A stretch of 64,000 bases of DNA. Source: Haliclystus octoradiatus (taxonomy: Eukaryota > Cnidaria > Staurozoa > Stauromedusae > Haliclystidae). A program made the position numbers and the translations under genes. The DNA is taken from contig OU744452.1 of the NCBI GenBank assembly GCA_916610825.1, positions 17,075,103 through 17,139,102 of the forward strand. The letters are read 5' to 3'. Below are positions 33,409 to 44,503 of the stretch, piece by piece (position 1 is the first letter of the stretch; each line of letters starts with the position of its first letter). Below the pieces are notes generated by a model. The model saw only the letters and a list, made by a program, of their open reading frames with translations, made no database searches and had not been told where the DNA came from.

Positions 33409-34819
33409 CATCCTGAAAATACTGTCTTTTAATTATTCAAAAGTATAGTAGGGGGCTAGTAAGTATATAGAATGCGTGTAATACCCAGGATGTAACTTCA
33501 AATGGTTAGAGCGTCCCAATTATTGAGGGTAATTATCATGGTCTTCAAAAATTAATTGGGTATCTGTTTCAGAATTTTCAAAATATTTGAGGTATTGTTT
33601 TTCGATGAGCAAAAAAGGTTGATGTAAACCCACGAAGTAATCAAATTTCAAATGTGCGTTGATCAAAAATATTTATGGTATACGTTTTTAAAAGGTATCA
33701 ATTATTGAAAATTTACGGCAAATTGTATTTGTTTGCATTTTAATGAGGCGCTATTATGTATAACATTTTTGCAAACAAATATTTTTAGATAACTGAATTA
33801 AATGAGTGCTTTGCTTCAGGCTATATGAACAACTCTGTACGGAGCCAAATTTTAGTAACGACTCTGGTTTCGGAAAATGTTCAAACGAAACTGACTTAAT
33901 TCCCTGTCGGTCGTGAAGGACTAGAAAATTTGATCTTTAATTGCGCTGTATTGTTACTAAATATAGTTGTTATACATATTATATATTTATATAATTAACT
34001 TTATTGGTCCAAAACATCAATAGAGTGCTCGATGCGGATATGCAGATATGCAGAGCAGTATAGAAATAAAGTCCAAGACTAGACGTTGTCTCTGTTACTC
34101 AGAGTTTCGCGCGATACTCCTCAAATAGACAGTCACATTGGTTCAAGGTCAAGGGTGTGTGTGACTTGTATACAGTGTTTCCGTAGCCAATTTGAGCAAG
34201 GCTTGCTCATTTACATTGTGACAAAAATAATTCTAATTCTGCAGCGGCAATTCTCAATTAGTATCGGGTTGGTTTCCTATTAGATATTCCTATTTCTACA
34301 ATTTCTCTGCCAGCTACAGTAAACCTGTTATAACAGTCACCTCTGGATAGCGACCACCTGTCTATAGTGGTCACTTTTGTATTGTATATGTGATAAGCCC
34401 AAGTTACAATTCCACATTTATTGGTGTTACGATTATAATTTTATACTTGAATTTAATTCATTTTTTATTTTATAGGGGATTTTGTCGTTTCAACATATTT
34501 ACGCAAAGCTCTTGAAGATGTTTTACTTGAAAATAAAGTGAATTTAGCATTATGGGGACATTATCACGCTTATGAAAGAACTTGTTTTGTAAAAGATAAT
34601 AAATGTGTAGATGAAAATGAAGGTTTAACTCATATAACTATTGGAACAGCAGGAATGTTTTTGAATTCAGGTATTTGGATACCTAGACCATGGTCTTTAG
34701 TTCGTAATACTGAATTTGGTTATGGAAGAGTTACAATAGCGAATTCTACTGCAATGTTATTTGAATTTATACATAATAAAGACGAAAATGTTAGAGACCA
34801 AGTCTGGATTTATCAATGA
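27328..34819 (+). CDS. Purple acid phosphatase, plant-like large type, six exons
   Basis: Binuclear metallophosphatase, probably secreted or lysosomal, hydrolysing phosphate esters. Exons: 27328-27910, 28802-29007, 29764-29964, 30240-30481, 31435-31613, 34476-34819, all GT-AG with agreeing phases; 584 codons plus stop. The N-terminus is a hydrophobic signal-like stretch (about residues 7-20). A fibronectin-III-like N-terminal domain ends in KVTWTSGSG. All five metal-binding motifs are present: GDMG (Asp about 290), GDLSY (Asp 323, Tyr 326), GNHE (Asn 356), SGHR (His about 460) and GHYH (498-501). The Tyr of GDLSY is the residue that makes the family purple. The long N-terminal region, TEHD, GHYHAYERTC and the closing PRPWSLVRNTEFGYGRV recall plant PAP24/27-type enzymes more than animal ACP7. 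Putative poly(A) signals AATAAA lie near 35097. Introns hold tandem arrays, MITEs and a duplicated fragment of the last exon. Confidence 0.9.
28355..28665. mobile_element. Two pogo-like MITE copies in phosphatase intron 1
   Basis: The first (to 28489) is truncated at its left. The second starts CAGTGTAACCTGTATATAAC at 28490. Both end in (A)CAGG-TTTTTCTTCTTGGTA-type sequence, so the pair looks like a local duplication. Confidence 0.55.
29255..29650. repeat. Tandem/inverted array of palindromic TTCATGAAC units
   Basis: Units of about 45 bp contain GTTCATGAACTGTTCATGAA and AATTGGGGCCATTTAACG. The first three are in one orientation and the next seven inverted, so the whole array can fold. It lies in phosphatase intron 2. 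Confidence 0.8.
30728..30868. mobile_element. Small TIR element, 141 bp
   Basis: CAATATGGGTTATATAAACA at 30728 is mirrored by TGTTTATATAACCCATATTG ending at 30868. It lies in phosphatase intron 4. Confidence 0.65.
31246..31427 (+). repeat. 15-bp tandem repeat ending at an exon acceptor
   Basis: TTTACTTTAAATTTG repeated about 12 times, nearly perfectly. The last unit runs into the acceptor of phosphatase exon 5 (exon starts 31435). The T-rich units may serve as the polypyrimidine tract. Confidence 0.9.
31987..32164. mobile_element. Pogo/Tigger-like MITE in phosphatase intron 5
   Basis: CAGTGAAACCCGTATATAAC to GTTATAACAGGTTTGGCTG; all internal family blocks present. Confidence 0.65.
32482..32700 (-). 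mobile_element. Possible LINE C-terminal relic
   Basis: Minus-strand frame with NLRRLVYAYAKLIDRDKWLK followed by LVKNSVNNKYIRC. A DRxxW motif near the end recalls the last residues of some LINE proteins. Weak evidence, in phosphatase intron 5 next to the duplicated exon fragment. Confidence 0.25.
32818..32900 (+). pseudogene. Duplicated 3' end of the acid phosphatase last exon, inside intron 5
   Basis: This stretch reads NSTAMLFEFINNKDEIIRDQ then VWIYR and a stop. The true last exon at 34738-34819 reads NSTAMLFEFIHNKDENVRDQ then VWIYQ and a stop. Only this 3' tail is seen; upstream of 32818 I find no GHYH motif or other exon sequence. It is either a relic of a partial tandem duplication or an alternative terminal exon. 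A relic is likelier because no acceptor-linked open frame with the catalytic His residues precedes it. Several substitutions suggest it is not recent. Confidence 0.7.
33085..33400. repeat. Hammerhead-bearing repeat with partial inverted copy
   Basis: An inverted half-copy at 33145-33247 (AGGAGTCAAAGACTAC mirrored by GTCTTTGACTCCT) precedes a complete ribozyme at 33309-33350. The tail GAATGTGTAGTCTTTGACTT, body block (TCTAATAGCATGCAATAGTG) and (TA)n run match the 5.6-kb copy. It lies in the last intron of the phosphatase gene. Confidence 0.7.
33309..33350 (+). ncRNA. Hammerhead ribozyme motif
   Basis: Helix I TTGT/ACAA (33309-33312 with 33345-33348); CTGATGA 33313-33319; helix II TGC/GCA with loop GTAA (33321-33330) flanked by a T-T pair; GAA 33332-33334; helix III ACT/AGT (33335-33343); predicted cleavage after A33344 (GUA triplet). 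Confidence 0.65.
34015..34132 (-). repeat. Decayed hammerhead-bearing repeat
   Basis: Minus strand: TTGAGGA in place of CTGAGGA, then CGCGCGAAACTCTGAGTAAC and AGAGACAACGTCTAGTCTTG. The first core C is lost. Body block GCAGAGCAGTATAGAAATAA matches the 48.0-kb copy (reverse). Confidence 0.5.
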
Positions 34820-35339
34820 AATTAATAAAATCTTGAGGGATATTCTTTGGTCAATTTTTGATGGGGGAAGTGCCAACCAGGGTAGCCCCTTTTTAAGGAA
34901 CTAAATAGATATTATAATTATACGAATTGGGTCATTTTTATACGTTAAACAAATTACATAGAAATCATTTACGTGAGAGAAAATTGGATATATTTTTTCG
35001 ATAGTTACTCATGTTTATAGCCTATAGGATATTACGCTAATGATATAATTGTATAGAATAATTTTTCATAATGATTGGGCCATACAATATATTTTCAATA
35101 AATTAATATATACATAATTAATAGACTTATTTTCTATACGATTTCACATTATATACATCATGATATGTTTAATGCTGAATGTTGTACAATACGTTAGACT
35201 AAATGTAAATGATATATATTAAAGAGAAATAATACTCTTTGGATTTTATACATAATTAAAGCAGATTTTATTAGTTGAATATAGTTATTTTTATGAACGA
35301 CGACGAAAGAAGTTGTTAGTGTTGCTACAGTATAGTTTA

Positions 35340-35475
35340 CATCTATTGACTTATTTACAAGTTTCTATGTCAGCTATGTCTGACCGTGATCTGTGGCGTT
35401 CTTTGTGTAGCAAATATGTAAGGCGTAAGAGAGACGGTACATTCCTGTAATGTGACCGTCTATACTACTAATACT
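35340..35475 (+). mobile_element. LINE 3' UTR copy
   Basis: Same blocks as 35960-36100: TGACCGTGATCTGTGGCG, GCAAATATGTAAGGCGTAAG, GTAATGTGACCGTCTATACT, ending in ACTACTAATACTA. Confidence 0.55.
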
Positions 35476-35559
35476 AGCAATAAATCTGTGTAAGGCTTCA
35501 AATGATTAATTTTAAAGTTAATTATTCACTTCAAATCGAATGTTTGTTCAAAACCGTGT

Positions 35560-36112
35560 TTAAAGCGCAAAGGCCTCGAAAACTTACTTGTTGCTTCCAA
35601 GGTTTTATATTCCCCTGAAGGTAGAGGACAATCTTGGGCAGCCATTAGAGGTTTAAATAAATCTGAATCGTGGGTTCTATCAGCCACACTAATTCACTCG
35701 ATTTGACTCAGCTTATGACGCCATGCTTCGGCATGCTTTAGGAATACATTGGCCTAACTTACTGTCTGCTTCTAAACTTAGGAAACATTCCCTTTCTCCC
35801 TCTGCTATTGCTCCCCAGCGTCAGATGTCTTTTTTTAGGTCACAGCGAAAGATCAAAGAAGTATACCACTCAACCGCTGCATGAAATCCGTCACTGACAA
35901 CTGAAGCAGGTGTTTTGACGGGGCTATGGTAAAGTAGTATCTTTTCATAATGTTTTGTATCGTGAATTGTCTTATTTACAAGTTTCTTTCTCTTTCTATT
36001 TCTGACCGTGACTTGTGGCGTTCTTTGTGTAGCAAATATGTAAGGCGTAAGAGAGACGGTACATTCCTATAATGTGACTGTCTATGCTACTACAGTACTA
36101 CTACTATCTTAC
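35560..36112 (+). mobile_element. LINE relic: reverse-transcriptase C-terminus plus 3' UTR with (CTA)n tail
   Basis: Positions about 35700-35880 read FDSAYDAMLRHALGIHWPNL, LSASKLRKHSLSPSAIAPQR and RSQRKIKEVYHSTAA, typical of the region after the LINE reverse-transcriptase thumb. A 3' UTR follows (TGACCGTGACTTGTGGCG, GCAAATATGTAAGGCGTAAG, TAATGTGACTGTCTATGC) and a CTACTACAGTACTACTACTA tail. The same 3' UTR recurs at 16400-16730, 35340-35475, 41015-41100, 48950-49045 and 52650-52700. Confidence 0.65.
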
Positions 36113-36192
36113 ATTTACTGACGATGTAAGCGTTAACTTCTTCCGGCACACACATCACATGAGATTTTATCCTGGCAAATATACATTAGCGA

Positions 36193-36350
36193 TGTTGTGA
36201 CTCAATAACTGACAACAAAGTATAAACTGCAATTCATTATAATTCAATTGATAGCGTTAGCGTACATACAAGATTAAGACTAAAACATCTAAAGATTATC
36301 AAGGTATTTATAGTGGTAATAATGAGGCTACACATAAACGAGGCACCACA
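36193..36350 (-). repeat. LTR (3' LTR in element sense)
   Basis: A 158-bp direct repeat identical to 40498-40655, adjoining the purine-rich tract at 36351-36375. Confidence 0.9.
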
Positions 36351-39300
36351 CTCGCCTTTTCTTTTAAAGTAAATATTAAAATAAAATTAATGGTAAATTC
36401 GAAATTAAAAGTAAATATAGTAGATTGTGTATATAATAACAACGATCATTTATTTAAATGAAAATGAACCAAAACGTGATTAATGATCAATTTAGTAACA
36501 TAAATGCTTAGGTTGAATAATAAGCTAAATATAATGCTACAATCAATAATTATGATATTTATTTTAATTTATTGAAAAGTAGATGGATCTGAAGGATCCA
36601 ATCTTACTGGTGGTTTGGATACACGGCCAGACCTAGTGGTACGTTGTAAGTCTAATGGTTCAGTAACACGAGTTATATCTGTTTGACGAGTTGGCGTAAT
36701 AACTTGCGCACGTGCGCGAACAAGAGTATTCCCATTCTCCGTATTAATAACTTCAACACGTCTAGGTGTTGTACTTTTTACTTCGCCGCTTACTAATGTA
36801 TTACCTGTACGGATCGTAACACGTTCGCCAATATTAGGAGTAGATAATTTTAATACATTATTTTTCTTATCGTGCATATTTTTCATTGCGATTTTAGAAG
36901 CGATCTGATGTTCAGTATTAACAGTTTTATTATATAATAATCCGGGAATCTGAGTTATAGGTTTCCTACCCATTAAAGCATGTAACGGTGTAGTGCCGAT
37001 AGTTCGATGGTATGATGTCCTTAATGAAAATAAAACCCGTCTTAAACGTTGTTTATCAGCTAAATGGTCGCAGCTATGCCAACGTCTTTTGAAAGTGCGA
37101 TGGAACCGTTCAACCATGCCATTAGACCTGGCATAACGTGGCGCAGAGTGTCTAATTCTCACACCCCAGGCCTTACAAAATCTCTTGAACTCTTTACAGG
37201 TAAATTGAGACCCATTATCGGTCATAATCTCACAAGTTGGACCTCTAACACAAAATAAATGTTCAAAAGCATCAATAATTTCTTCATGTTTTTCACATGT
37301 CAATGGAAAAACTTCCGGATAACGGGATCCATAATCCACAACAGATAAATAAGCTTTTTTGTTCACATGGAATATATCTGCAGCAACAGTATGCCATGGT
37401 GGAAGTACACCAGAGGGCTGTAATTCTAAATTTGGTAAATTATCCTGTAATTCAATGCAATGTTCACAGCGGGCAACAGCCGCCTTAGCATCGGCAGTTA
37501 TACCGGGCCACCAAACGGATGATAGCTGAGCTATGGTGCCCTTCACACCTAAATGACTGTCATGAGCGATTTTAACTAAACGTTCACGCAATACAGAAGG
37601 GATAACAATTTGAGTACCTCTTAATAATAAACGAGGTTTTTCCATTACGGTTAAATTATGTCTCTCTTTAAAGAAACTATCAAAAACTTCAGATAAATTA
37701 GACCAATTATTATTTTGAATAGCATCAATAATTATACTTAACGCGTTACTTGATAATGTCTCTTGAGCTACATCATCTATTGTAATAAAGTCATCGAATA
37801 ATAATGTACCAGCAGATTCACGAACAACCGCTGCGATTTGCTCATACTCACAGTCAGTAATCTCCTGCCGTTCTACAGACGTCGGCTTTCGAGACAGAGT
37901 GTCTGCCAGACGATTCATTTCTTCTCTGGCTGGTTTGTATATAACTTTTGCCCCATAAGGCGCTAAACGTAACATCATGCGCTGTAGTCTTGGTGGAATA
38001 TCATCAAATGGTTTAGTCCAAATTACTTCCAATGGCTTATGATCCGTCCAAAACTCAACATCTCCTCCAAGTATAAATTGTCGAAATCTGGTAGCACCAA
38101 ATACAATACTGAGTAATTCTCTTTCCATCTGTGAATATTTTTCTTCAGTTGCAGTAAGTGAACGACTGGCACTCATAACAGGCCTCCATTCACTGTTACA
38201 GTTATCACGCTGTAAGAGACAAGCACCTAATCCATATGGGCTAGCATCAGAAAGTATTGCTGTTTCAGATTTAGTATTATAAAAACGGAAAGAAGTAGTT
38301 GCTACATTACGAAGTGCCGACTTTACATCATCCCAAGCAGAATTAACAGCGTTTAAATCAAACTTTCCTTTTAATATATCTCTAATAGGTTTAACTTTTG
38401 TCGATAATGACGGTAAAAACTTTTGCAGATAATTAATCATCCCCAATAAACGACGAGATTCATCAATAGTTGTAGGTGGAGGTAAACTTAATGCCTCCGT
38501 AATTTTGTTATCATCGGGAGCTAAACCATCTGCAGATATTATATGACCCAAATAGTGTAACTTACTCTGTGCAAATTTACATTTGTCTTTATTTAATTTC
38601 GCTCCCACAGTATTTAAACGAGCCATCACAGCATCTAAACGAGCATTATGCTCGACTAAATCTTTTCCGTGTACCAAAATATCATCTATATAAACTGAGC
38701 ATCCCTGTAAATCAGATAAGTGATCACTCATTGTTCGTTGAAAAATTTCAGGGGCAGAACTAATGCCAAACGGTAAACGTAAATATCTATAATTGCCACA
38801 GTGAGTTGAAATAGTGGTCAGATTACTAGACTTGTCATCGAGTTTGATCTGGTTAAATCCGGATTCTAAATCCAAAGTTGAAAATACAGTGGATCCATGT
38901 AAATTAGAAAACACTGTATCTGCAGTAGGAATAACATAACGTTCTCTATTAATTGATTCATTTAATCTTCTAAAATCCCCACATATCCGGGGCTTGCCGT
39001 TTTTTCGCCATGCGACAACTATAGGGGATAACCACTCACTGTGCCCAGTAACACGTTCGAGGATTTTAGCCTTGACCATGTGATTAATCTCCTTGGCAAC
39101 AGGATCATGTAATCTAAAAGCTAACTTCCTGGCACCTTGAACAACAGGTTTAGCGTCGGACTTAATTTGAATAGTTGCCGAGCCAATACTACTTAAAGTT
39201 TCAACAGTGTTTACTTCGACATTAAATTCTGAAGGTAAAGCTATTGGTGTACCACCTAATGCGAGATAGTCTGAGTAAGACAATAACGGACATTTTAAAT

Positions 39301-40497
39301 TGGCAATGCTTTTAGCAAATACTTTAACAGCTCTGTGCTGCGGCGATGCTGACAGTTTTAACGTGCCAGAAGCACTAATCTTTATTGGCTTACTGTTCCA
39401 CGGACGCACATAATTGTTTTTTAATGGCTTATAATCCTTTGCCTGACGTAAATAACCCTCCGGGACCATGGTTGATGTCGCCCCAGGATCAATAAGAAAT
39501 TTCAATGCTTCGCCAGCACAATACAGGTTTACATACAATCTCTTACCAGTAATATTGTCTTTAATATCATCAACAGCGAATGAAATGTCTGAAACACATG
39601 CGGACTCTTCTGACGATGAGTCACTTTCGTTGTCCAAATTAACAGCAGCTAATTTCTCCTTCGTATTTTTCTTGCTATACTTTTTATATTTCTTTTCTGT
39701 AGAGCTTTTATCCTTCTTGAAGTTGTTACATTTGTTTGCAAAATGGTTCTTAGCCTGACATTTATTACATGTCTTTCCAAAAGCGGGACAATTTCCCTTA
39801 CCATGTGACCGACCACAAAATTTACAGTCGTCGTAAGTAATTGCACTTGCAGCACCTTCTATTGTACTACTTGTCGGATTATTCATCATTACAGTCTCAA
39901 ATGTTGATATCAAATTGGTACAATCAGTAATAGTCAATTTATCGATATCTTGTTGCAATATTAACCGCTTTGCATCTTCATTTCTGATACCTCTAATTAA
40001 TAAGTCCCGTATTAATAATTCTCCGTTCAAGTTATGATCTGTATAGCCAGACTCTTCGTAAGCTGTTCGTAAAGCTTGTAAAAATTCGTTAATCGATTGA
40101 TCAGTTCCTTGCTTGGAATCGAGTAGTTTGCAACGATATTGTAGATGTCGTCGTTGAGGTTTGAGTATATTTCCCATTTCTATTAAAACATTTTCCACAT
40201 TTTCTGGTGTGTCAATAGTAAACTTGCAGTTCTTTTTACAGAATTGCCTAAATTCTTCTCCCGCAACATTATATAATATCGCTAGTTGCTTTCGTGGAGT
40301 TTTTAAATCAATATCTGTTGCTAAAACATAATTTTCAAAAGCAGATCTCCATTTAATATATTTATCGTACGCATTTAGTTGAGTAGGGTCAAACTCTGAG
40401 GGCAATCTCCCTCGAAATCCTGCCATAATTATATAACAAAAAATTTATAATGATATTAAAAAAAAAACCAAGTCAGGTGCGACATCAACTGCGCCAA

Positions 40498-40655
40498 TGT
40501 TGTGACTCAATAACTGACAACAAAGTATAAACTGCAATTCATTATAATTCAATTGATAGCGTTAGCGTACATACAAGATTAAGACTAAAACATCTAAAGA
40601 TTATCAAGGTATTTATAGTGGTAATAATGAGGCTACACATAAACGAGGCACCACA
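40498..40655 (-). repeat. LTR (5' LTR in element sense)
   Basis: A 158-bp direct repeat identical to 36193-36350; the primer-binding-site-like sequence follows it in the minus sense. Confidence 0.9.
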
Positions 40656-40679
40656 CGAAACTTGGGCTATATATATATA

Positions 40680-40850
40680 CTGTAGTAATAATAATAATAA
40701 TGAAAAGGTCAAGAAAGACACAGCCAAAGAATCTGTCTTTCTTGATCTCATTATTATTATTATTATTTACGCTTTGCTATTCACTAGCATTGAGCACTAT
40801 CCAATTGCAAATATTAAGTTTTAATTTATATATATACTGTATTATCTTTT
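40680..40850. repeat. Hammerhead-family repeat without the ribozyme core
   Basis: Inverted tails (AAGGTCAAGAAAGACACA against TGTCTTTCTTGATCTCATT) form a hairpin between (AAT)n runs, followed by the body block CTATTCACTAGCATTGAGCA and CCAATTGCAAATATTAAGTT seen at 21.6 kb. It lies directly right of the LTR element. Confidence 0.55.
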
Positions 40851-41014
40851 CCGGAAATCTGATTTAATTAATCACTGAAATTCAAACGATATACATACAA
40901 TCATGGCCTTCTTAATGTTTACTGGGACATTAGCAAACCGGAGCCCTCAGGCTACCCCGTCCCTTTTTTATTATCATAGTATCTATCCTCCGATATTGCG
41001 TTGCTCATAATCCC

Positions 41015-41203
41015 CCAAGGTCTTTGTGTAGCAAATATGTAAGGCATAAGAGGAACGACACATTCCTATAATGTGACTGTCTATGCTACTACAGTACTAC
41101 TACTATTTTACATTTACTGACGATGTAAGCGTTAACTTCTTACTGTACACACATCACATGAGATTTTATCCTGGCAAATATACATTAGCGATACTTGGGA
41201 TTT
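41015..41203 (+). repeat. LINE 3' UTR copy plus the segment that flanks the gypsy element
   Basis: 41025-41100 repeats the LINE 3' UTR. 41100-41195 repeats 36112-36192 (GACGATGTAAGCGTTAACTT, CACATCACATGAGATTTTAT, CTGGCAAATATACATTAGCG). The LTR element is inserted right after that block in the left copy, so this right copy shows the unoccupied sequence (ATTAGCGATACTTGGG). Confidence 0.65.
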
Positions 41204-44200
41204 TCAATTGAAAATCAATGTTTACTATCTAATGACGGGCTGGTGGAATGGTATAGCTAGAGGAAATTGCATCAATAACGACCTGGGTTTATAGCTGCGC
41301 CTCGACAATTATACCAAGGTCTATCCACTACAAAATACTCATTGCAACGTGCAAAAAGAGCCACTCTACAAATAAAAGTGTGGAATGGGCACCTTTGGAA
41401 TAGGGTGTCTTTGTGTTACTTATTCGCCTCCTGAGATCAATAACCATCCGAGGCATGATAATAACGATGTAATTACATAATGAAGTTATATGTAAGTGGA
41501 GCATGAACTTGTTTCGACCCTGTATTCACCTATCAAAGGTTAATTGTGATAAAATATTTCAAATCAATTTTTGAAAATGGCACACCCCCGTTAAAAAATT
41601 ACCGAAATACCCCCCCCCCCCTGATCCATCTCTCTCTAGATGGCTCTGCAATGCCTGGGCAGAGCCTTCTGCGCATGGGTAGATATATAGAGCTGGACAA
41701 TCCAATCTAAGGGATGTTGACTGCACGATCTGGCCCCAACAGAACCAATAACTGGACGCTGTTTAGATCAAATAAAACTGCACAAATGGAATTAATGTTC
41801 ATTAATATTCTGTGACGTAAATGTACTTCCCTATATACTCATTAAGTTCTAAATTTATATTGTGCAAACGCATTGGAGGTCCAATCAAGGAGATCTAGCA
41901 TATAGCATACAGCAAAAGAATAATGCAACTATGGAATAATGCAATAATATATGATATTCGAGCTGTGTTGTTTTGATAATGATTTTAAAGTTAATCTACA
42001 TGTTTTCTAAAACAATCTTATGTGCCTCCAAAAATTTATAGCTCGACATTCTGTAAAACATGACTTTGGCAACTTCACAATTGTTTGTCTTTTGTGAATT
42101 TAGAATTTAAGGTAAAATAAAAAAAACTTATAGTTCGATAAAATGTTATGTTTTGGATATTTGGTTCCATCTCTGAATTTTTAGCAACTTTTTAAGAACT
42201 TGAAGATGCTGCAGCTTTTGCTAGACAGACTTGGCTTCTTCAAAAATGGCAAGGAAAATATTGCCCAATAAGATTCCGCATGTGCACGTTATGATGTTCT
42301 CATTACGATATATATATATATGTTCCCTGTTATTTCATTCTGCAATGCACTACGTCTCGTTGTATACAATTACACGACAATGATGTTTCCATATTAAACA
42401 AGTTTGATAATAAAGCATCTGGATGTAAGAATCTTTGAGATCCGGACTGATATATCTTGATTCTTTTCAAAAGTGTGAGACCGGGTTGGTTTGATTTTTT
42501 AAAGGAAACGAAGACATTAAAATGTGTTCCCTTTGCTATATCTCTGACACACCCCCCAGAATAAAACTTACAAACAGTTTGCTTGAATTCAAAACACTAA
42601 TTCAAACTCAATTCATAACATATTATCCAATAGAATAAGTAAAAGAGAGACATGAATTTTCGCTTGTTTATCAAAGTTCTGATTAGTGATTTTAATCATT
42701 GAGCAATGTACCTACGCAAGTGTGGCAAAGCAGGATTATCCTAATAGAATTACTTGGTTTGTGTAATCGTGTGGGAATATTATATATTGGAAATTAATGC
42801 AGTATTGCCAATATGAAAACTGGTGTGGCGTATAGTCTTTGTAATATAGTATCTGGACTTGTCAGAAATCGGAAATGCTATTATAACATTGAATAATTAA
42901 TTTTAAATATATTTAACATAAATCGAAAAACTTGGAAATAAAAAAAAAATTATAATATAAATTCTATTTTCAACTTTCAAAATATTGCTGATTATAGACA
43001 TCATGACGTGAACTCCGACGTGCTTGTAGCAGATTTTGAATGATGCATATAAAGGAGACCAATTTGGAAAAACTATTTATTATTTTTTGGAAAGTCCAGC
43101 CCACAATCGATCTACAAACAAATACAAAATAGTCATCTATTGTTTCCAAACTGATTCCTGATATTGTTAGCGGGGTTTGGGGCGGAGTTGATCTTTGAAT
43201 GTATTGGCTTATTCTGTATTGAATATATATGAGTAAAACAATAGTTTATGTATATTCGATTGTTTTAATGCCAGACAATAAGTTAACAATAACCTATCGA
43301 AATTTCTCACGAACAACGTTTTTGATTTTCTATAAGAACGTGATTCTTATATTAATCAAATCTTAAACAGTAAAATGTATTATGGTATCGATGATCCTAA
43401 AAAATGAATCAACGAATTTTAAGAATTTTTTTAGAAATCTAAAAATCAACATCATTACGAAATCATTAACATGAAATTCTAAAATCGTGATTATATTTGA
43501 AGTATAAAGTTATGTACAAGAAATAAGTTAAAATTGATAATGGGAATTTTTTGAGTATAAGAATTCATAATCAATTTTAAATATTAATATTCTTATACGT
43601 CGGGTAGATTGTTTATAATATGTTGAATATTTGTCACAAACCAAGGTAACCCTAATTATATGTACTAAGTGAAAGCTAAGAGCTATAGTAGATAAGTCAT
43701 CGCATGAGGTGCAATTATGAAGTTATGAATTAAAACATTTGTATATTACCTCCATCATTGTAAAACATCAATATATAAACAGTATCAGATTATTAAACAT
43801 GAAAAAGGTTGAATATCGTGAGATTTCAAAAATCATAACAGTATAGATACAAATTTGGGCAATTGATAGTTAAATAAGTCTATATAGACGTAAAAACATT
43901 ATTCATTTGCATCTAAACATATTTCTTTCAAGGAGAAATGGTGTCATATACTCCAAAGCAAGTTTCCAAACATATTATTCCAAATAAGAAACTTTGAAAT
44001 ATATCTAGAATAGATGATAAAATAGTTTTATGTTAATCTATATTCTTTGAAGTATCTTCTGGATAACAAGTTATCAAAGTAATTAGTAGATATAACGAGT
44101 ATCAAAAAGATAGGCTTACAACAATAAAATAGCCCAAATTACCTTTCTCAACAACTTTCTAACCGTCGCTTGGCAATAAAAATCTCAACAAATTAAACAT

Positions 44201-44470
44201 TTTTGTACTTGAACAAATTTTAAATATTTCTATCATTTTATAACATATTTATCATATAAACTATCATAGTTATAAGTATTTACATAGATCTATAAAGCTT
44301 CTAATGCTCATATATATATAGTTGTTATAATATACTAATATACAATAACATCGTATACTTTTAGTACAGTTTTCCACTATATAATATTTATTTATCTAAT
44401 ATCTATATAAGTTTGGTTTGGTATTTAAGCACCATTCCCAAAGTTTCTTGTAAATTGATTGCTGTTAATG
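41204..44470. other. Gene-free interval left of the homeobox gene
   Basis: Apart from a LINE 3' end at 42036-42135 and a poly-C run near 41612-41622 I see no gene, RNA or repeat family. The part from 42.6 to 44.4 kb is AT-rich and unusually free of the window's repeat families; it lies downstream of the homeobox gene. Confidence 0.5.
42036..42135 (+). mobile_element. LINE 3' end, second copy
   Basis: Matches 6811-6920 (TCTGTAAAACATG, CTTTGGCAACTTCACAATT, TTTTGTGAAT, TAGAATTT). No coding part remains. Confidence 0.5.
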
Positions 44471-44503
44471 TTTTATTATTATATATATATATATATTTCT
44501 TAT

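Larger units (their letters stand above)
36193..40655 (-). mobile_element. Ty3/gypsy LTR retrotransposon, looks whole
   Basis: A 4463-bp element in minus orientation, bounded by LTRs at 36193-36350 and 40498-40655 (158 bp each, identical by eye, starting TG and ending CA on the plus strand). Next to the LTRs are a purine-rich tract (36351-36375, minus sense) and a primer-binding-site-like TGGCGCAGTTG (minus sense, below 40498). A single gag-pol frame of 1285 residues fills 36569-40426: gag, two CCHC knuckles (about 201-233), protease with LIDPGA (about 311), reverse transcriptase with YIDD (about 579), RNase H (ILSDASPYG) and integrase (HDSHLGVKG, DNGSQFT). No envelope gene or chromodomain is seen. 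Flanking bases suggest a 3-4 bp target duplication (CGA on both sides). Identical LTRs point to a very young insertion. It is unusual for its very short LTRs and DPG rather than DTG in the protease. Confidence 0.93.
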
